From positions 163 to 64,162 of the forward strand of contig PNAI01000020.1 of the NCBI GenBank assembly GCA_003169835.1: a DNA stretch of 64,000 bases, given 5' to 3'. Shown here piece by piece: positions 50,625 to 59,518 of the stretch. The notes below the pieces were generated by a model. That model did not search any database. It was not told the DNA's origin and saw only the letters and a list, made by a program, of their open reading frames with translations. Source of the stretch: Hyphomicrobiales bacterium. Lineage in GTDB: Bacteria > Pseudomonadota > Alphaproteobacteria > Rhizobiales > Xanthobacteraceae. Made by a program: the position numbers and the translations under genes. Each line of letters opens with the position of its first letter. Position 1 is the stretch's first letter.

Positions 50625-51224
50625 TCAGCTCTCGGCAATGCGCCAACTGATAGCGTGACGGATCGCAGTCACAAATGACCCCAGAAGTTTGTCATTCTCA
50701 GATAACGTTTGCCTCAATGTCCGTGGCAACTCAAGCTGTACACCCGCACCGCTTTGCCCTCTGTTGCATATATTTTGCGGGTCAGTGCCCATAAACATAT
50801 GCCCGGTTGTCATAACTTGATAACGCGCGTTTTCCAGAGCATCCGCGATAGCATCGCGCAGAAAGATGTCGCTCCCACCTAACCAAACGCTATCTTTGTC
50901 ACCCAGGTCCGCCCGGCCGTGTACCGTAACCACAAACAAGCAACGACGAACCAATTCCAAACATCTTGGTTCATCGAAATTCAACGAAGTTATATGCAGT
51001 TCGCAATGAACTCTGCGCGATTGAAGCCCTTCAAAGCTGTAAAGAGAAAACATATCACCCGCAATCGCAGCGGTTATCTGGGACGTTTTCGGCTCAATCC
51101 ATCCTCCATGTGGCGCGACAATTGCGACCAGCGATGCTCGGTCTGTGAAACAAATTCTATAGGCAACACTTTCCTTCTCGCCATCGCTCAAGGCGGCATA
51201 ATTGGCGTACCAATCCTCGCCCAT
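50625..51224 (-). CDS. Poly-gamma-glutamate hydrolase family (YjqB/PghP-like) protein
   Basis: This 199-residue protein matches the family of phage-encoded poly-gamma-glutamate hydrolases and the Bacillus YjqB protein. Visible landmarks are AIVAPHGGWIEPKTSQI (His39, Glu44), SLYSFEGL, the LHITSLNFDEPRCLELV block and VVTVHGR (His102), probably the zinc-binding set. There is no signal peptide. GC content is visibly lower than both neighbours, and no site precedes the ATG. Such enzymes degrade capsular polyglutamate in known cases; the role here is unknown. It sits between rsmA/adh and gmk and looks like an acquired gene. Confidence 0.82.
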   Translation of the reverse strand: MGEDWYANYAALSDGEKESVAYRICFTDRASLVAIVAPHGGWIEPKTSQITAAIAGDMFSLYSFEGLQSRRVHCELHITSLNFDEPRCLELVRRCLFVVTVHGRADLGDKDSVWLGGSDIFLRDAIADALENARYQVMTTGHMFMGTDPQNICNRGQSGAGVQLELPRTLRQTLSENDKLLGSFVTAIRHAISWRIAES

Positions 51225-51248
51225 ACGTCATACTGTTATCAAGCAGGA

Positions 51249-51893
51249 TCAGAGCTGCCCGGTCAACTCGCGCACGAACGCCGACAATCCCGGCTGGCGC
51301 TGCCGTTTGAGCCGTTCCGCCGACAATATCGCGTGCACCCCGGAAAATGCGCGCTCGATCGCATCGTTGACGATGACATAATCGTATTCCGCCCAGTGGC
51401 TGAGTTCGTCGTTGGCTTTGGCCATGCGCTGCTTGATGACGCTCTCATCGTCCTGCGCGCGAACGCTCAAACGGCGCTCCAGCTCATCCATGGAGGGCGG
51501 CAGCACGAAAATGCTCACCACATCCGTGCGCGCCTTTTCGTTGAGTTGCTGCGTGCCTTGCCAATCGATATCGAACAGCACGTCGCGGCCGGATTGCAGC
51601 GATGTCATCACCGGCGCGCGCGGCGTACCGTAGCGATTGCCGAACACCTGCGCCCATTCGAGCAGCTTCTCGTTACTCACCATCGCATCGAACGTCGCGT
51701 CATCGACAAAACGATAGTCGTGCCCGTCGATCTCGCCCGGACGCGGTTTGCGCGTGGTCACCGAGATCGACAGATCGATGTCGCGATCCTCCTTCAGAAG
51801 CCTGCGCGACAGCGTGGTCTTGCCGGCGCCCGAGGGTGAAGAGAGCACCAGCATCAATCCGCGCCGGGAGATTGCATTTTCTGTGGGCGCCAT
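51249..51893 (-). CDS. gmk: Guanylate kinase
   Basis: This 214-residue kinase phosphorylates GMP. The P-loop is SSPSGAGKTTLSRR (residues 14-27), followed by SVTTRKPRPGEIDGHDYRFV for GMP binding and a C-terminal helix. It lies three bases after yicC and forms part of the yicC-gmk unit. Confidence 0.97.
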   Translation of the reverse strand: MAPTENAISRRGLMLVLSSPSGAGKTTLSRRLLKEDRDIDLSISVTTRKPRPGEIDGHDYRFVDDATFDAMVSNEKLLEWAQVFGNRYGTPRAPVMTSLQSGRDVLFDIDWQGTQQLNEKARTDVVSIFVLPPSMDELERRLSVRAQDDESVIKQRMAKANDELSHWAEYDYVIVNDAIERAFSGVHAILSAERLKRQRQPGLSAFVRELTGQL

Positions 51894-51896
51894 CGC

Positions 51897-52784
51897 CTAT
51901 TCCAGATTCTGCACTTGCTCGCGGAATTGCTCGACCACCGATTTGAGCTCAAGCCCGATATTGGTCAGCTCCACGTCGTTCGCCTTGGCGCACAGCGTGT
52001 TCGATTCGCGGTTCAATTCCTGCGACAGGAAATCGAGCTTGCGCCCGATCGGCCCGCCGTCCGCGAGCAGTTTGCGCGCCTGCGCCACATGGGCGGAGAG
52101 CCGATCGAGTTCTTCGCGGATATCGACCTTGCTGGCGAGCATAATCGCCTCCTGGTGCAATCGGTCGGGATCGAGCCGTTGCGAAGATTCAAGCAGCGTC
52201 GCGATCTGCTCGGCGAGCCGCGCCTTGATCGCTTCCGGCTTGCGGCCGGGAGCCGCCTCCGCAAGCGCTGCAAGCGCGCCGATCTCGCCAAGCCGCGCGG
52301 CGAGCACGCGGCCGAGCGCCTCGCCTTCGTGCTGGCGCATCTGTTGCAGCCCTTTGAGCGCCTCGATGAAGCCCGCCGCCACCACGCTCTCCGCTGCGCG
52401 GCGCTCGTCTTCGTTTTCCTCGGCTTCCGTGATTTCGATCACGCCCTTGAGCGCAAGAATGCCGTCGAGCGTGGGCGGTGCCGCGTTCACTTTGCCGGCA
52501 AGCGCATTGAGCGTCGTCAACACGGCCGCAAGCACCGGCTCGTTGACGCGCGCGATCGTCGCCACGCCTTCGCGCGAAACGCTAAGGCTTGCGAACACCG
52601 ATCCGCGCGAGAGCATCTCGGCTGCGCGCGCGCGCACCGGCGCTTCGATCGCGTCCCAGCCGGTCGGCAGGCGAAGTTTCAGGTCGAGTCCCTTGGAGTT
52701 GACCGATTTGAGTTCCCACGCCCACACGTAGGACCCGGTGACACCATGGCCCCGCGCAAAGCCGGTCATGCTCGACAGCGCCAT
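51897..52784 (-). CDS. YicC-type endoribonuclease
   Basis: This 295-residue protein opens SSMTGFARGHGV, the YicC signature, and ends with DUF1732-type ELNRESNTLCAKANDVELTNIGLELKSVVEQFREQVQN. Family members act as RNases in RNA turnover and stress response. It precedes gmk by three bases, as in most bacteria. A palindromic repeat lies upstream. Confidence 0.93.
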   Translation of the reverse strand: MALSSMTGFARGHGVTGSYVWAWELKSVNSKGLDLKLRLPTGWDAIEAPVRARAAEMLSRGSVFASLSVSREGVATIARVNEPVLAAVLTTLNALAGKVNAAPPTLDGILALKGVIEITEAEENEDERRAAESVVAAGFIEALKGLQQMRQHEGEALGRVLAARLGEIGALAALAEAAPGRKPEAIKARLAEQIATLLESSQRLDPDRLHQEAIMLASKVDIREELDRLSAHVAQARKLLADGGPIGRKLDFLSQELNRESNTLCAKANDVELTNIGLELKSVVEQFREQVQNLE

Positions 52785-52866
52785 TGATTTTAATCTCGAA
52801 AAACGATGGACGGAACGCGGGGGACCTTAATGCAAATTCCAGCGGCGTGTAACGACTCTTTTTTCA

Positions 52867-52973
52867 CCTCTCCCATAGGGAGAGGTCGCCGAGCAAAGCG
52901 AGACGGGTGAGGGGTAATAGTCTATCGAGAGTGCAAATCCCCCTCACCCCAACCCTCTCCCCACAGGGGAGAG
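52867..52973. repeat. Three-stem palindromic intergenic repeat
   Basis: Three perfect stems follow one another: 8 bp (52867-52874 with 52878-52885), 10 bp (52905-52914 with 52940-52949) and 8 bp (52955-52962 with 52966-52973). The sequence type (CCCTCACCCCAACCCTCTCC) is a widespread REP/ERIC-like element. It lies between mltG and yicC. Confidence 0.8.
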
Positions 52974-53013
52974 AGAGCTGACAACACACGTTTTAAAGTT
53001 TGCGAAAACTGCT

Positions 53014-54159
53014 CTACCGCGCCGCCGGTGCAACCGCAGGTCCACGCGCCGGTGCGGCACCCGATCGCGCCGGTCCTGGGCTTGCCTGCTGCTCGATCGC
53101 CCGCAGACGCGCGACATTCTTCTGATGCTGCTCGTAATTGTCGGCGAACGCGTGTCCGCCGGTGCCGTCCGCCACAAAGAACAATTCCTTGGTGCGCGCG
53201 GGATTTGCCACGGCATCGAGCGCGGCGCGGCCGGGATTGGCAATCGGTCCTGGCGGCAGGCCCTCGATGACATAGGTGTTGTACGGCGTCGACTGCTCGA
53301 TCTCGCTGCGCATGATCGGCCGCCCGAGCGTACCCTTGCCGCCCACCAGGCCATAGATGATGGTCGGATCGGACTGCAATTTCATCTTTTGTTTCAATCG
53401 ATTGAGGAACACGGCCGCGACCCGCGTGCGCTCGTCGGGCTTGCCGGTCTCTTTCTCGACGATCGAGGCCAGCGTGATGAGCTGTTCGACTGAGCGAATG
53501 GGCAGATCGGGCATCCGGCGATCCCAGATTTCCTGCACCACGCGCTTCTGCTGCGCCTGCATGCGCTGGATCATCTGCTCGCGCGTCATGCCGCGGGTGA
53601 ACTTGTAGGTTTCCGGCAACAGCGTGCCCTCGCGCGGGATGTCGCGGATGTTGCCGGTGAGCACATCGTTCTCCGAGAGCCGCGCGATGATCTGCTCCGA
53701 GGTCAGCCCTTCCGGAATCGTGAAGGCGTGCTGGACCACCTTACCTTGCGTGATGGTATCGAGCACGTTGCGCAAACTGGCGCGCGGCGCGAATTGGTAT
53801 TCGCCGAATTTCAGATCCTCGCGCGCCTTGAGCATGAGCACGCCGCCGATGAACAGCCAGGGCTGGTCGATCACCCCTTCGCGCTCCAATAGCTCGGAGA
53901 TTTCCCTCACCCCCGAGCTGCGCGGAATGACGACGATCTTTTCCTGCGCGAGCGGACCGGTCATCTCGAAGCGCTGCTTACCGACCACGAAGGTCACACC
54001 ACCAATCAGCGCAATCAGCAATATCAACGAGAAAAGAGCACTACCGAACCTGACGAACGGGTTGCGCGCGCGGATTGGATTTCGCATCGGCATCATCACC
54101 TGTTCCGGTTCGAGCGCGGCACGCGGGCTGCGCGGAGCGATACGTTTGGGTTCCGTCAT
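53014..54159 (-). CDS. mltG: Endolytic murein transglycosylase
   Basis: This 381-residue membrane enzyme cuts nascent peptidoglycan strands. One transmembrane helix (about 37-57) follows a basic cytoplasmic tail. The YceG domain has the catalytic glutamate in LASIVEKETGK and PYNTYVIEGLPPGPIANPG at the end. The start at 54159 (MTEPKRIAPRSPRAALEPEQ) matches relatives; the frame stays open to a GTG at 54333 with a Gly/Ser-rich stretch. A short Pro/Ala tail closes it. It follows fabF, as is common. Confidence 0.88.
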   Translation of the reverse strand: MTEPKRIAPRSPRAALEPEQVMMPMRNPIRARNPFVRFGSALFSLILLIALIGGVTFVVGKQRFEMTGPLAQEKIVVIPRSSGVREISELLEREGVIDQPWLFIGGVLMLKAREDLKFGEYQFAPRASLRNVLDTITQGKVVQHAFTIPEGLTSEQIIARLSENDVLTGNIRDIPREGTLLPETYKFTRGMTREQMIQRMQAQQKRVVQEIWDRRMPDLPIRSVEQLITLASIVEKETGKPDERTRVAAVFLNRLKQKMKLQSDPTIIYGLVGGKGTLGRPIMRSEIEQSTPYNTYVIEGLPPGPIANPGRAALDAVANPARTKELFFVADGTGGHAFADNYEQHQKNVARLRAIEQQASPGPARSGAAPARGPAVAPAAR

Positions 54160-54503
54160 CGGCGCGCCGTTTTGTGCACGTGGCGATCCAGGTTGATGGG
54201 TATCGCGCGCGCCGTTCGTTCGCTCATCCGTGGCCGAACGCGCCGCGTATCGGGTTTGGTCGGACGGGCTGCCCGGTTCCGACCAATGCGGATCCTTGCC
54301 GTTGCCGCCGATCGGATATTCCGAACCTACCACCTCAACCCCGCCACCATGTTACGCCGCATCATTCAAAACCGGGTCGTCTCAGCGTCAACACGCGCGA
54401 ACTCATAGGCAGCCCAGGATCGCAGATTTTGCCCGCGCTGCCCATAGGGGAAAGCAATTATGGCAAAAGCTTTGAGACACTCGGCAGCATCGAGTGTCAA
54501 AAG
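54160..54503. other. Gap between fabF and mltG
   Basis: This 344-base gap shrinks to about 170 bases if mltG starts at the GTG at 54333. No separate gene, repeat or terminator is convincing. Confidence 0.5.
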
Positions 54504-55769
54504 TTAATTTGCATACCGCCGGAAAATCAGCGAGGCGTTGGTTCCGCCAAATCCGAACGAATTCGACAGCACCGTATTGATCTCGCGCTTGCGCGCCTGG
54601 TGCGGAACGAGGTCGATTGGCGTCTCCACCGACGGATTGTCGAGATTGAGCGTGGGCGGCGCAACGTTGTCGCGGATCGCCATGATGGAAAAGATCGCCT
54701 CAACCGCGCCGGCCGCGCCCAGCAGATGCCCGATCGACGATTTCGTCGATGACATCGTGATGCGCCCGGCCGCATTTCCGACCAGCCGCTGCACCGCGCC
54801 GAGTTCGATCTCGTCGCCCAGCGGCGTCGAGGTGCCGTGCGCATTGATGTAGTCGATCTCGGCCGCCGACACGCCCGCGCGCTTGATCGCGGCATTCATG
54901 CAACGCAGCGCACCATCGCCGTCCGGCGCCGGAGCCGTGATGTGATAGGCGTCGCCGGAAAGTCCGTAGCCCGTGAGCTCGGCGTGGATCTTGGCGCCGC
55001 GGCGCTTGGCATGTTCGTGTTCCTCAAGCACCAGCACACCCGCGCCCTCGCCCATGACAAATCCGTCGCGATCCTTGTCGTACGGACGCGATGCCTTGGT
55101 CGGCGTCTCGTTGAACGAACTCGAAAGCGCCTTGAGTGCGCAGAACCCCGCAAGCGCAATGCGGTTGACCGGCGACTCCGTGCCGCCCGCGACCATCACG
55201 TCGGCATCGCCGAGCGCGATCATTCGGCCGGCGTCGCCGATCGCATGCGCACCGGTGGAACAGGCCGTGACGACCGCGGAGTTTGGACCTTTGAGCCCGA
55301 ATTCGATCGACACATAACCGGAAGCGAGATTGATGATGCGGCCGGGAATGAAAAACGGCGACACGCGGCGCGGGCCTTTTTCCTTGAGCGTGATCGCGGT
55401 GTCGGCGATTCCCTCGATTCCGCCAATGCCGGAACCGATCATCACGCCGGTTGAGATCTGGTCATCGTTGCTGGCGGGCCTCCAGCCGGCGTCGTCGAGC
55501 GCCTGGCGCGCCGCGCACATGGCGTAGATGATGAAGTTGTCAACCTTGCGCTGCTCTTTCGGCTCCATCCACTGGTCGGGATTGAAGGTATCGCCGCTGC
55601 CGTCGCCGCTGGGGATCGTGCAGGCGATTTTGCAGGGCAGATCGGATACGTCGAAACGCTCGATGCGTTTGGCGCCGCTTTCGCCAGCAATCAAACGCCG
55701 CCAGGTCGGCTCGACGCCGCAACCGAGCGGCGTCACCATTCCCAGGCCGGTGACGACGACGCGCCTCAT
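54504..55769 (-). CDS. fabF: 3-oxoacyl-ACP synthase II
   Basis: This 421-residue condensing enzyme elongates acyl-ACP chains. The catalytic Cys lies in VVTACSTGAHAIGDA, and the two histidines in INAHGTSTPLGD and SSIGHLLGAAG. Length and motifs are normal. It sits between acpP and mltG on the minus strand, in the classic fatty-acid block. Confidence 0.97.
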   Translation of the reverse strand: MRRVVVTGLGMVTPLGCGVEPTWRRLIAGESGAKRIERFDVSDLPCKIACTIPSGDGSGDTFNPDQWMEPKEQRKVDNFIIYAMCAARQALDDAGWRPASNDDQISTGVMIGSGIGGIEGIADTAITLKEKGPRRVSPFFIPGRIINLASGYVSIEFGLKGPNSAVVTACSTGAHAIGDAGRMIALGDADVMVAGGTESPVNRIALAGFCALKALSSSFNETPTKASRPYDKDRDGFVMGEGAGVLVLEEHEHAKRRGAKIHAELTGYGLSGDAYHITAPAPDGDGALRCMNAAIKRAGVSAAEIDYINAHGTSTPLGDEIELGAVQRLVGNAAGRITMSSTKSSIGHLLGAAGAVEAIFSIMAIRDNVAPPTLNLDNPSVETPIDLVPHQARKREINTVLSNSFGFGGTNASLIFRRYAN

Positions 55770-55909
55770 GTTCGACTCCTCGACCGCAACATTACGGCCG
55801 CACTCCCGCTACCCACTTGGTAACGAGTCTTCCACCATATTCCCCAAACTTGAGGAGATTTCCGCGCATTGGCGACGATCGTCCGCCAACAATTGTCGGC
55901 CGACAATTT

Positions 55910-56149
55910 TCAGCTCTTGGCGTTTTTCTCGAGAAACTTCGCCGCATCGCCCACCGTCAGGATGGTTTCGGCGGCATCATCGGGAATTTCGCAGCCGAAT
56001 TCTTCCTCGAAGGCCATGACAAGCTCGACGGTATCGAGACTGTCGGCGCCGAGGTCGTCAATGAAGCTTGCGCCCTCAGTCACCTTGTCGGGCTCGACGC
56101 CCAGGTGTTCCACGACAATCTTCTTAACCCGCTCGCCTATGTCACTCAT
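55910..56149 (-). CDS. acpP: Acyl carrier protein
   Basis: This 79-residue acidic carrier shows the phosphopantetheine site [19 protein letters not shown] with the attachment serine. Length and charge are typical. It lies between fabG and fabF on the same strand. Confidence 0.98.
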   Translation of the reverse strand: MSDIGERVKKIVVEHLGVEPDKVTEGASFIDDLGADSLDTVELVMAFEEEFGCEIPDDAAETILTVGDAAKFLEKNAKS

Positions 56150-56399
56150 CGTCTAGACCTCTTCTTGAATTGGGCTCGATCAAGAACCTTGAGCCACCGC
56201 GGCATCAGCCTCTTCGTGATTGACGGATCGCTTCAGCACGGATCGCGAGCGGACCCAGATTCGTCCATAAAGCCAAGCCGTCGCTAAGGCCGACCGGTCG
56301 CCCCAGCCAAGCCGAGGTTCGGTTAACATACTTCCAAACGCTTGACTAGCAGGTGGGCAATAACCGGTATCAACAGGTCTGTGAACATCGAAATGGGCG

Positions 56400-57137
56400 T
56401 CAGATCATCGCCATTCCACCGTTGATGTGCAGTGTTTGCCCGGTCACATAGCCGGCCTCGTCGGACGCGAGATAGACCACGGCCGAGGCCACATCGGCGC
56501 CCGTGCCGAGTCGGTTGGCCGGCACCCGCTGCAAAATCGCTTCGCGCTGCTTGTCGTTGAGTTTCTCCGTCATCGGGCTTGCGATGAAGCCCGGCGCCAC
56601 GCAATTCGCGGTCACGTTGCGCTTGGCGTATTCCCCCGCGACCGATTTCATCATGCCGATCATCCCCGCTTTTGCGGCAGTGTAATTGCTCTGTCCCGCG
56701 TTGCCGGTGACGCCCACCACCGAGGTGATGCCGATCACGCGCCCGAAGCGCCGCCGCATCATGCCCTTCACCGCCGCGCGCGTGAGCCGGAAGGTCGCGG
56801 TCAGGTTAATGTTGAGCACCTGCTCCCAATCCTCGTCGCGCAATTGCACAAGCAGATTGTCCTTGGTGATGCCGGCGTTGGCCACGAGGATGTCGAGCTT
56901 CGTCATCACCTCCTCGGCCTTCGGCACCAGCGCTTCGACAGAGTCCTTGTTGGCGAGATCGCACGGCAGCACGTGCACGCGTGAACCAAGCTCGGCGGCG
57001 AGCGCATCGAGCACCTCGCGCCGCGTGCCGGAGATCGCAACCGTCGCGCCTTGTGCGTGCAGCGCGCGCGCGATGGGCCCGCCGATGCCGCCGGTCGCTC
57101 CGGTCACGAGCGCGGTCTTGCCGCTGAGATCGAACAT
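56400..57137 (-). CDS. fabG: 3-oxoacyl-ACP reductase
   Basis: This 245-residue short-chain dehydrogenase reduces 3-oxoacyl-ACP with NADPH. The cofactor loop is TGATGGIGGP; the catalytic set is Ser in GITSVVGVTG, Tyr and Lys in YTAAKAG. The C-terminal VTGQTLHINGGMAM is typical. It precedes acpP. Confidence 0.97.
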   Translation of the reverse strand: MFDLSGKTALVTGATGGIGGPIARALHAQGATVAISGTRREVLDALAAELGSRVHVLPCDLANKDSVEALVPKAEEVMTKLDILVANAGITKDNLLVQLRDEDWEQVLNINLTATFRLTRAAVKGMMRRRFGRVIGITSVVGVTGNAGQSNYTAAKAGMIGMMKSVAGEYAKRNVTANCVAPGFIASPMTEKLNDKQREAILQRVPANRLGTGADVASAVVYLASDEAGYVTGQTLHINGGMAMI

Positions 57138-57193
57138 GCGCCGATTCCTTGTTAGTGGCTTCGTTACTGACGCCGAGATAAAATTACTATCCC

Positions 57194-57661
57194 CTAATAG
57201 CCTATCTCCGTCAGCCGCGCCGAGAGACCGTCATATTCCTCTTTTTCCTCTTTCGAAATTCGTCCGCTGAACGCAATGTCGACAAGCCGCCCACGCAGAC
57301 CATAGTTTAGCACCGCACACTCATCGATCGATCTCCTGGTATTGAACATCGGCCGACGTTCCATGCGGATTGGTCCCGATAGCAGATGCGGTTTGCCGGT
57401 ATCTGATGGCGGCGGTAACGATGGGTTGCGAGGCTTAGGATGTTCGTTTGCGACTTTACGGCTTGGCTGAAGCGATTCTGCCCAATCAGCAGGTGTTTCT
57501 TCCGGCCGCCTCTCCAGCTCTTGGAAAACATGAAGCATAGCAATCGCACGAGTCATGCTTCTCCGGGACCTGAGCTCCGATCTGGGGGCGAGAACCCAAG
57601 CGAGCGCGATAGCCAAAATGGCAAAAACTCTCATCATATATATGGCAAAAAATCTTATCAT
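57194..57661 (-). CDS. Small membrane-anchored protein inside the fab cluster, unknown
   Basis: This open frame of up to 155 residues lies between fabG and fabD. The start is uncertain. Its first 16 residues (YMIRFFAI and YMMRVFAI) form an 8-residue repeat coded by a 24-base tandem duplication (57618-57641, 57642-57665), and a hydrophobic stretch reaches VFAILAIALAWVLAP. The rest is polar and ends GRLVDIAFSGRISKEEKEEYDGLSARLTEIGY. Composition at the start is AT-rich and unlike fabG and fabD. No family is recognised. It may be a lineage-specific gene or decayed DNA. Confidence 0.45.
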   Translation of the reverse strand: MIRFFAIYMMRVFAILAIALAWVLAPRSELRSRRSMTRAIAMLHVFQELERRPEETPADWAESLQPSRKVANEHPKPRNPSLPPPSDTGKPHLLSGPIRMERRPMFNTRRSIDECAVLNYGLRGRLVDIAFSGRISKEEKEEYDGLSARLTEIGY

Positions 57662-57734
57662 ATATTGAGCGTCATCAATTGACGCGATGATACCAGCCGG
57701 ATGGCTGGATCGACAGAGCTGCATCAACTTCTGG

Positions 57735-58679
57735 CTACCCCCGCGCTGCCTTGAAGGCCGCGACATCGTCCGGCGTGCCCACGGCCATTCCGGTTGCCCC
57801 GTCCGCGATGCGCTTGACCAAACCGGTGAGCACTTTCCCCGCGCCCAGTTCGTAGAAAGTCTTGACGCCCGTCCCGGCGATGCATTCGACGCACTCTCTC
57901 CAACGGACCGTGCCGGTCACCTGTGCTACCAGATTGCGCACGATCTCGCCGGGATCGCTCACCGGCTTTGCCACCACATTGGCGACCACCGGCACCACCG
58001 GCGCTTTGACCGCAATCTTGGCAAGCGCCTGCGCCATCGCTTCGGCGGCTGGCTTCATCAGCGCGCAATGGAAGGGGGCGGACACGGGCAGCAGCATAGC
58101 GCGCTTGGCGCCTTTGATTTTGGCGATCTCGACCGCGCGCTCGACCGCCGCCTTGTCGCCCGACACCACCACCTGCCCCGCGCCATTATCGTTCGCGGCC
58201 TGGCAGACCTGACCCTGCGCAGCTTCCTGCGCGACCGCCGCAACCTCCTCAAAGGAAAGCCCCAGCAGCGCCGCCATGGCACCCGTGCCGACAGGAACCG
58301 CCTGCTGCATGGCGCGCCCGCGGATGCGCAAAAGCTTTGCTGTGTCGGAAAGGGTGAACGCGCCCGCCGCCGCGAGCGCGGAATATTCACCCAGCGAATG
58401 ACCGGCGACGAATTTCGCATCGCGCGCGAGATTGATCCCGGCCTCCGCTTCTAGCACGCGCATCACCGCGAGCGAAACCGCCATCAGCGCGGGCTGCGCG
58501 TTCTCGGTCAATTGGAGCTTGTCGGCCGGACCTTCCCACATGACAGCGGAAAGTTTTTCACCCAGCGCCGCGTCGACCTCCTCGAACACCGCGCGCGCGG
58601 GCGCGAAGGCTTCGGCCAGCGCCTTGCCCATACCCACCGCCTGGCTGCCCTGCCCCGGGAAAATGAAAGCCGCCGACAT
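57735..58679 (-). CDS. fabD: Malonyl-CoA:ACP transacylase
   Basis: This 314-residue enzyme loads malonyl groups on ACP. It has FPGQGSQAVGMG at the N-terminus, the nucleophile in VAGHSLGEYSAL and the catalytic His in PVSAPFHCALM. It is the first gene of the minus-strand fabD-fabG-acpP-fabF run, though a 600-base insert separates it from fabG. Confidence 0.97.
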   Translation of the reverse strand: MSAAFIFPGQGSQAVGMGKALAEAFAPARAVFEEVDAALGEKLSAVMWEGPADKLQLTENAQPALMAVSLAVMRVLEAEAGINLARDAKFVAGHSLGEYSALAAAGAFTLSDTAKLLRIRGRAMQQAVPVGTGAMAALLGLSFEEVAAVAQEAAQGQVCQAANDNGAGQVVVSGDKAAVERAVEIAKIKGAKRAMLLPVSAPFHCALMKPAAEAMAQALAKIAVKAPVVPVVANVVAKPVSDPGEIVRNLVAQVTGTVRWRECVECIAGTGVKTFYELGAGKVLTGLVKRIADGATGMAVGTPDDVAAFKAARG

Positions 58680-58883
58680 CCCCTCACCTCAAAATGAATG
58701 CGCGCCGAGAGACACCGTGAGCCGCCGCGCTGTCAAGCGGTGCGGCCGCCATTCTCCTGCGACGCAATACACAAGCGGCAATCGTCCTTGTACACGCGCA
58801 GCCTCTACGGATACTCTGCCGCCCGGTGGCGGCTGAATTTCAAGTCGATCCACGGGATCAAGAACATCATGATGGAGAGTGCG

Positions 58884-59230
58884 ATGCGGTCATTGTTTCT
58901 AGTTGGACTTTTTCTGTTCGGCCTTGCGGCCAGCGCACAGCCGGCAGCGGCTGCGGACGTCCGTCTGTTCGTGCGGCACGAGGTCACCGACTACGCGGTC
59001 TGGCGCAAGGTCTATAATGACTTTGGCAAGCCCCGGCGAAACCTGGGCGTAACCGCCCAAGCCGTCTATCGATCGGCCGAGAACCCGAACGACGTGACGG
59101 TGACGCACGATTTCAAATCCATGGAACAGGCAAAGCCTTCATCTCGTCGCCCGATCTGAAGGCGGCGATGGACAAGTCCGGCGTCAAAGGCGCACCGCAA
59201 GTCTGGATCACCAACAGAGCGGCCAAGTAG
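58884..59230 (+). pseudogene. Small exported protein, ABM-like fold, frameshifted
   Basis: From the ATG at 58884 (with GGAGAG upstream) the frame gives a signal peptide (MRSLFLVGLFLFGLAAS, ending PAAA) and DVRLFVRHEVTDYAVWRK, then NDFGKPRRNLGVTAQAVYRS and HDFKSMEQA. At 59131-59137 the frame is lost and the next frame continues AFISSPDLKAAMDKSGVKGA to a TAG at 59228. One added base joins both into 115 residues, a fold like antibiotic-biosynthesis monooxygenases. The unshifted frame ends at 59159. This may be a real mutation or an assembly error. Confidence 0.75.
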
Positions 59231-59451
59231 AGCAGCAGGATCGTGGGGGCGCGACAGCTTGCCTTTCGCCCCTCCACCCCCCTATAACACCCTCGCTCCG
59301 TTGATCCCGGCCGGGAGCTGAACGGACGGCCGTCAATCCCCAAAAATGGGGATGGCGGTAGGGCCAGGTGGCCCGTCGTCCCGTGTTCCCGCCTTCTTGA
59401 GCGAGCCTTCCCGAAGGGCTTGAAGGGCTACGCGCCGGTCAGCGGACAGAA

Positions 59452-59498
59452 GGCATGATCCCGAAAAGTGGGAACCGGTTTTCGGAAAAGATCATGCC
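59452..59498. repeat. Palindromic intergenic repeat before rpsF
   Basis: A 9-bp arm pair (59452-59460 with 59490-59498) encloses a second 7-bp pair (59461-59467 with 59479-59485). The type is a dispersed element frequent in Bradyrhizobium-like genomes. It lies just before rpsF and could affect its leader. Confidence 0.75.
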
Positions 59499-59518
59499 CA
59501 ACGACGGAAGGTCGCTTC

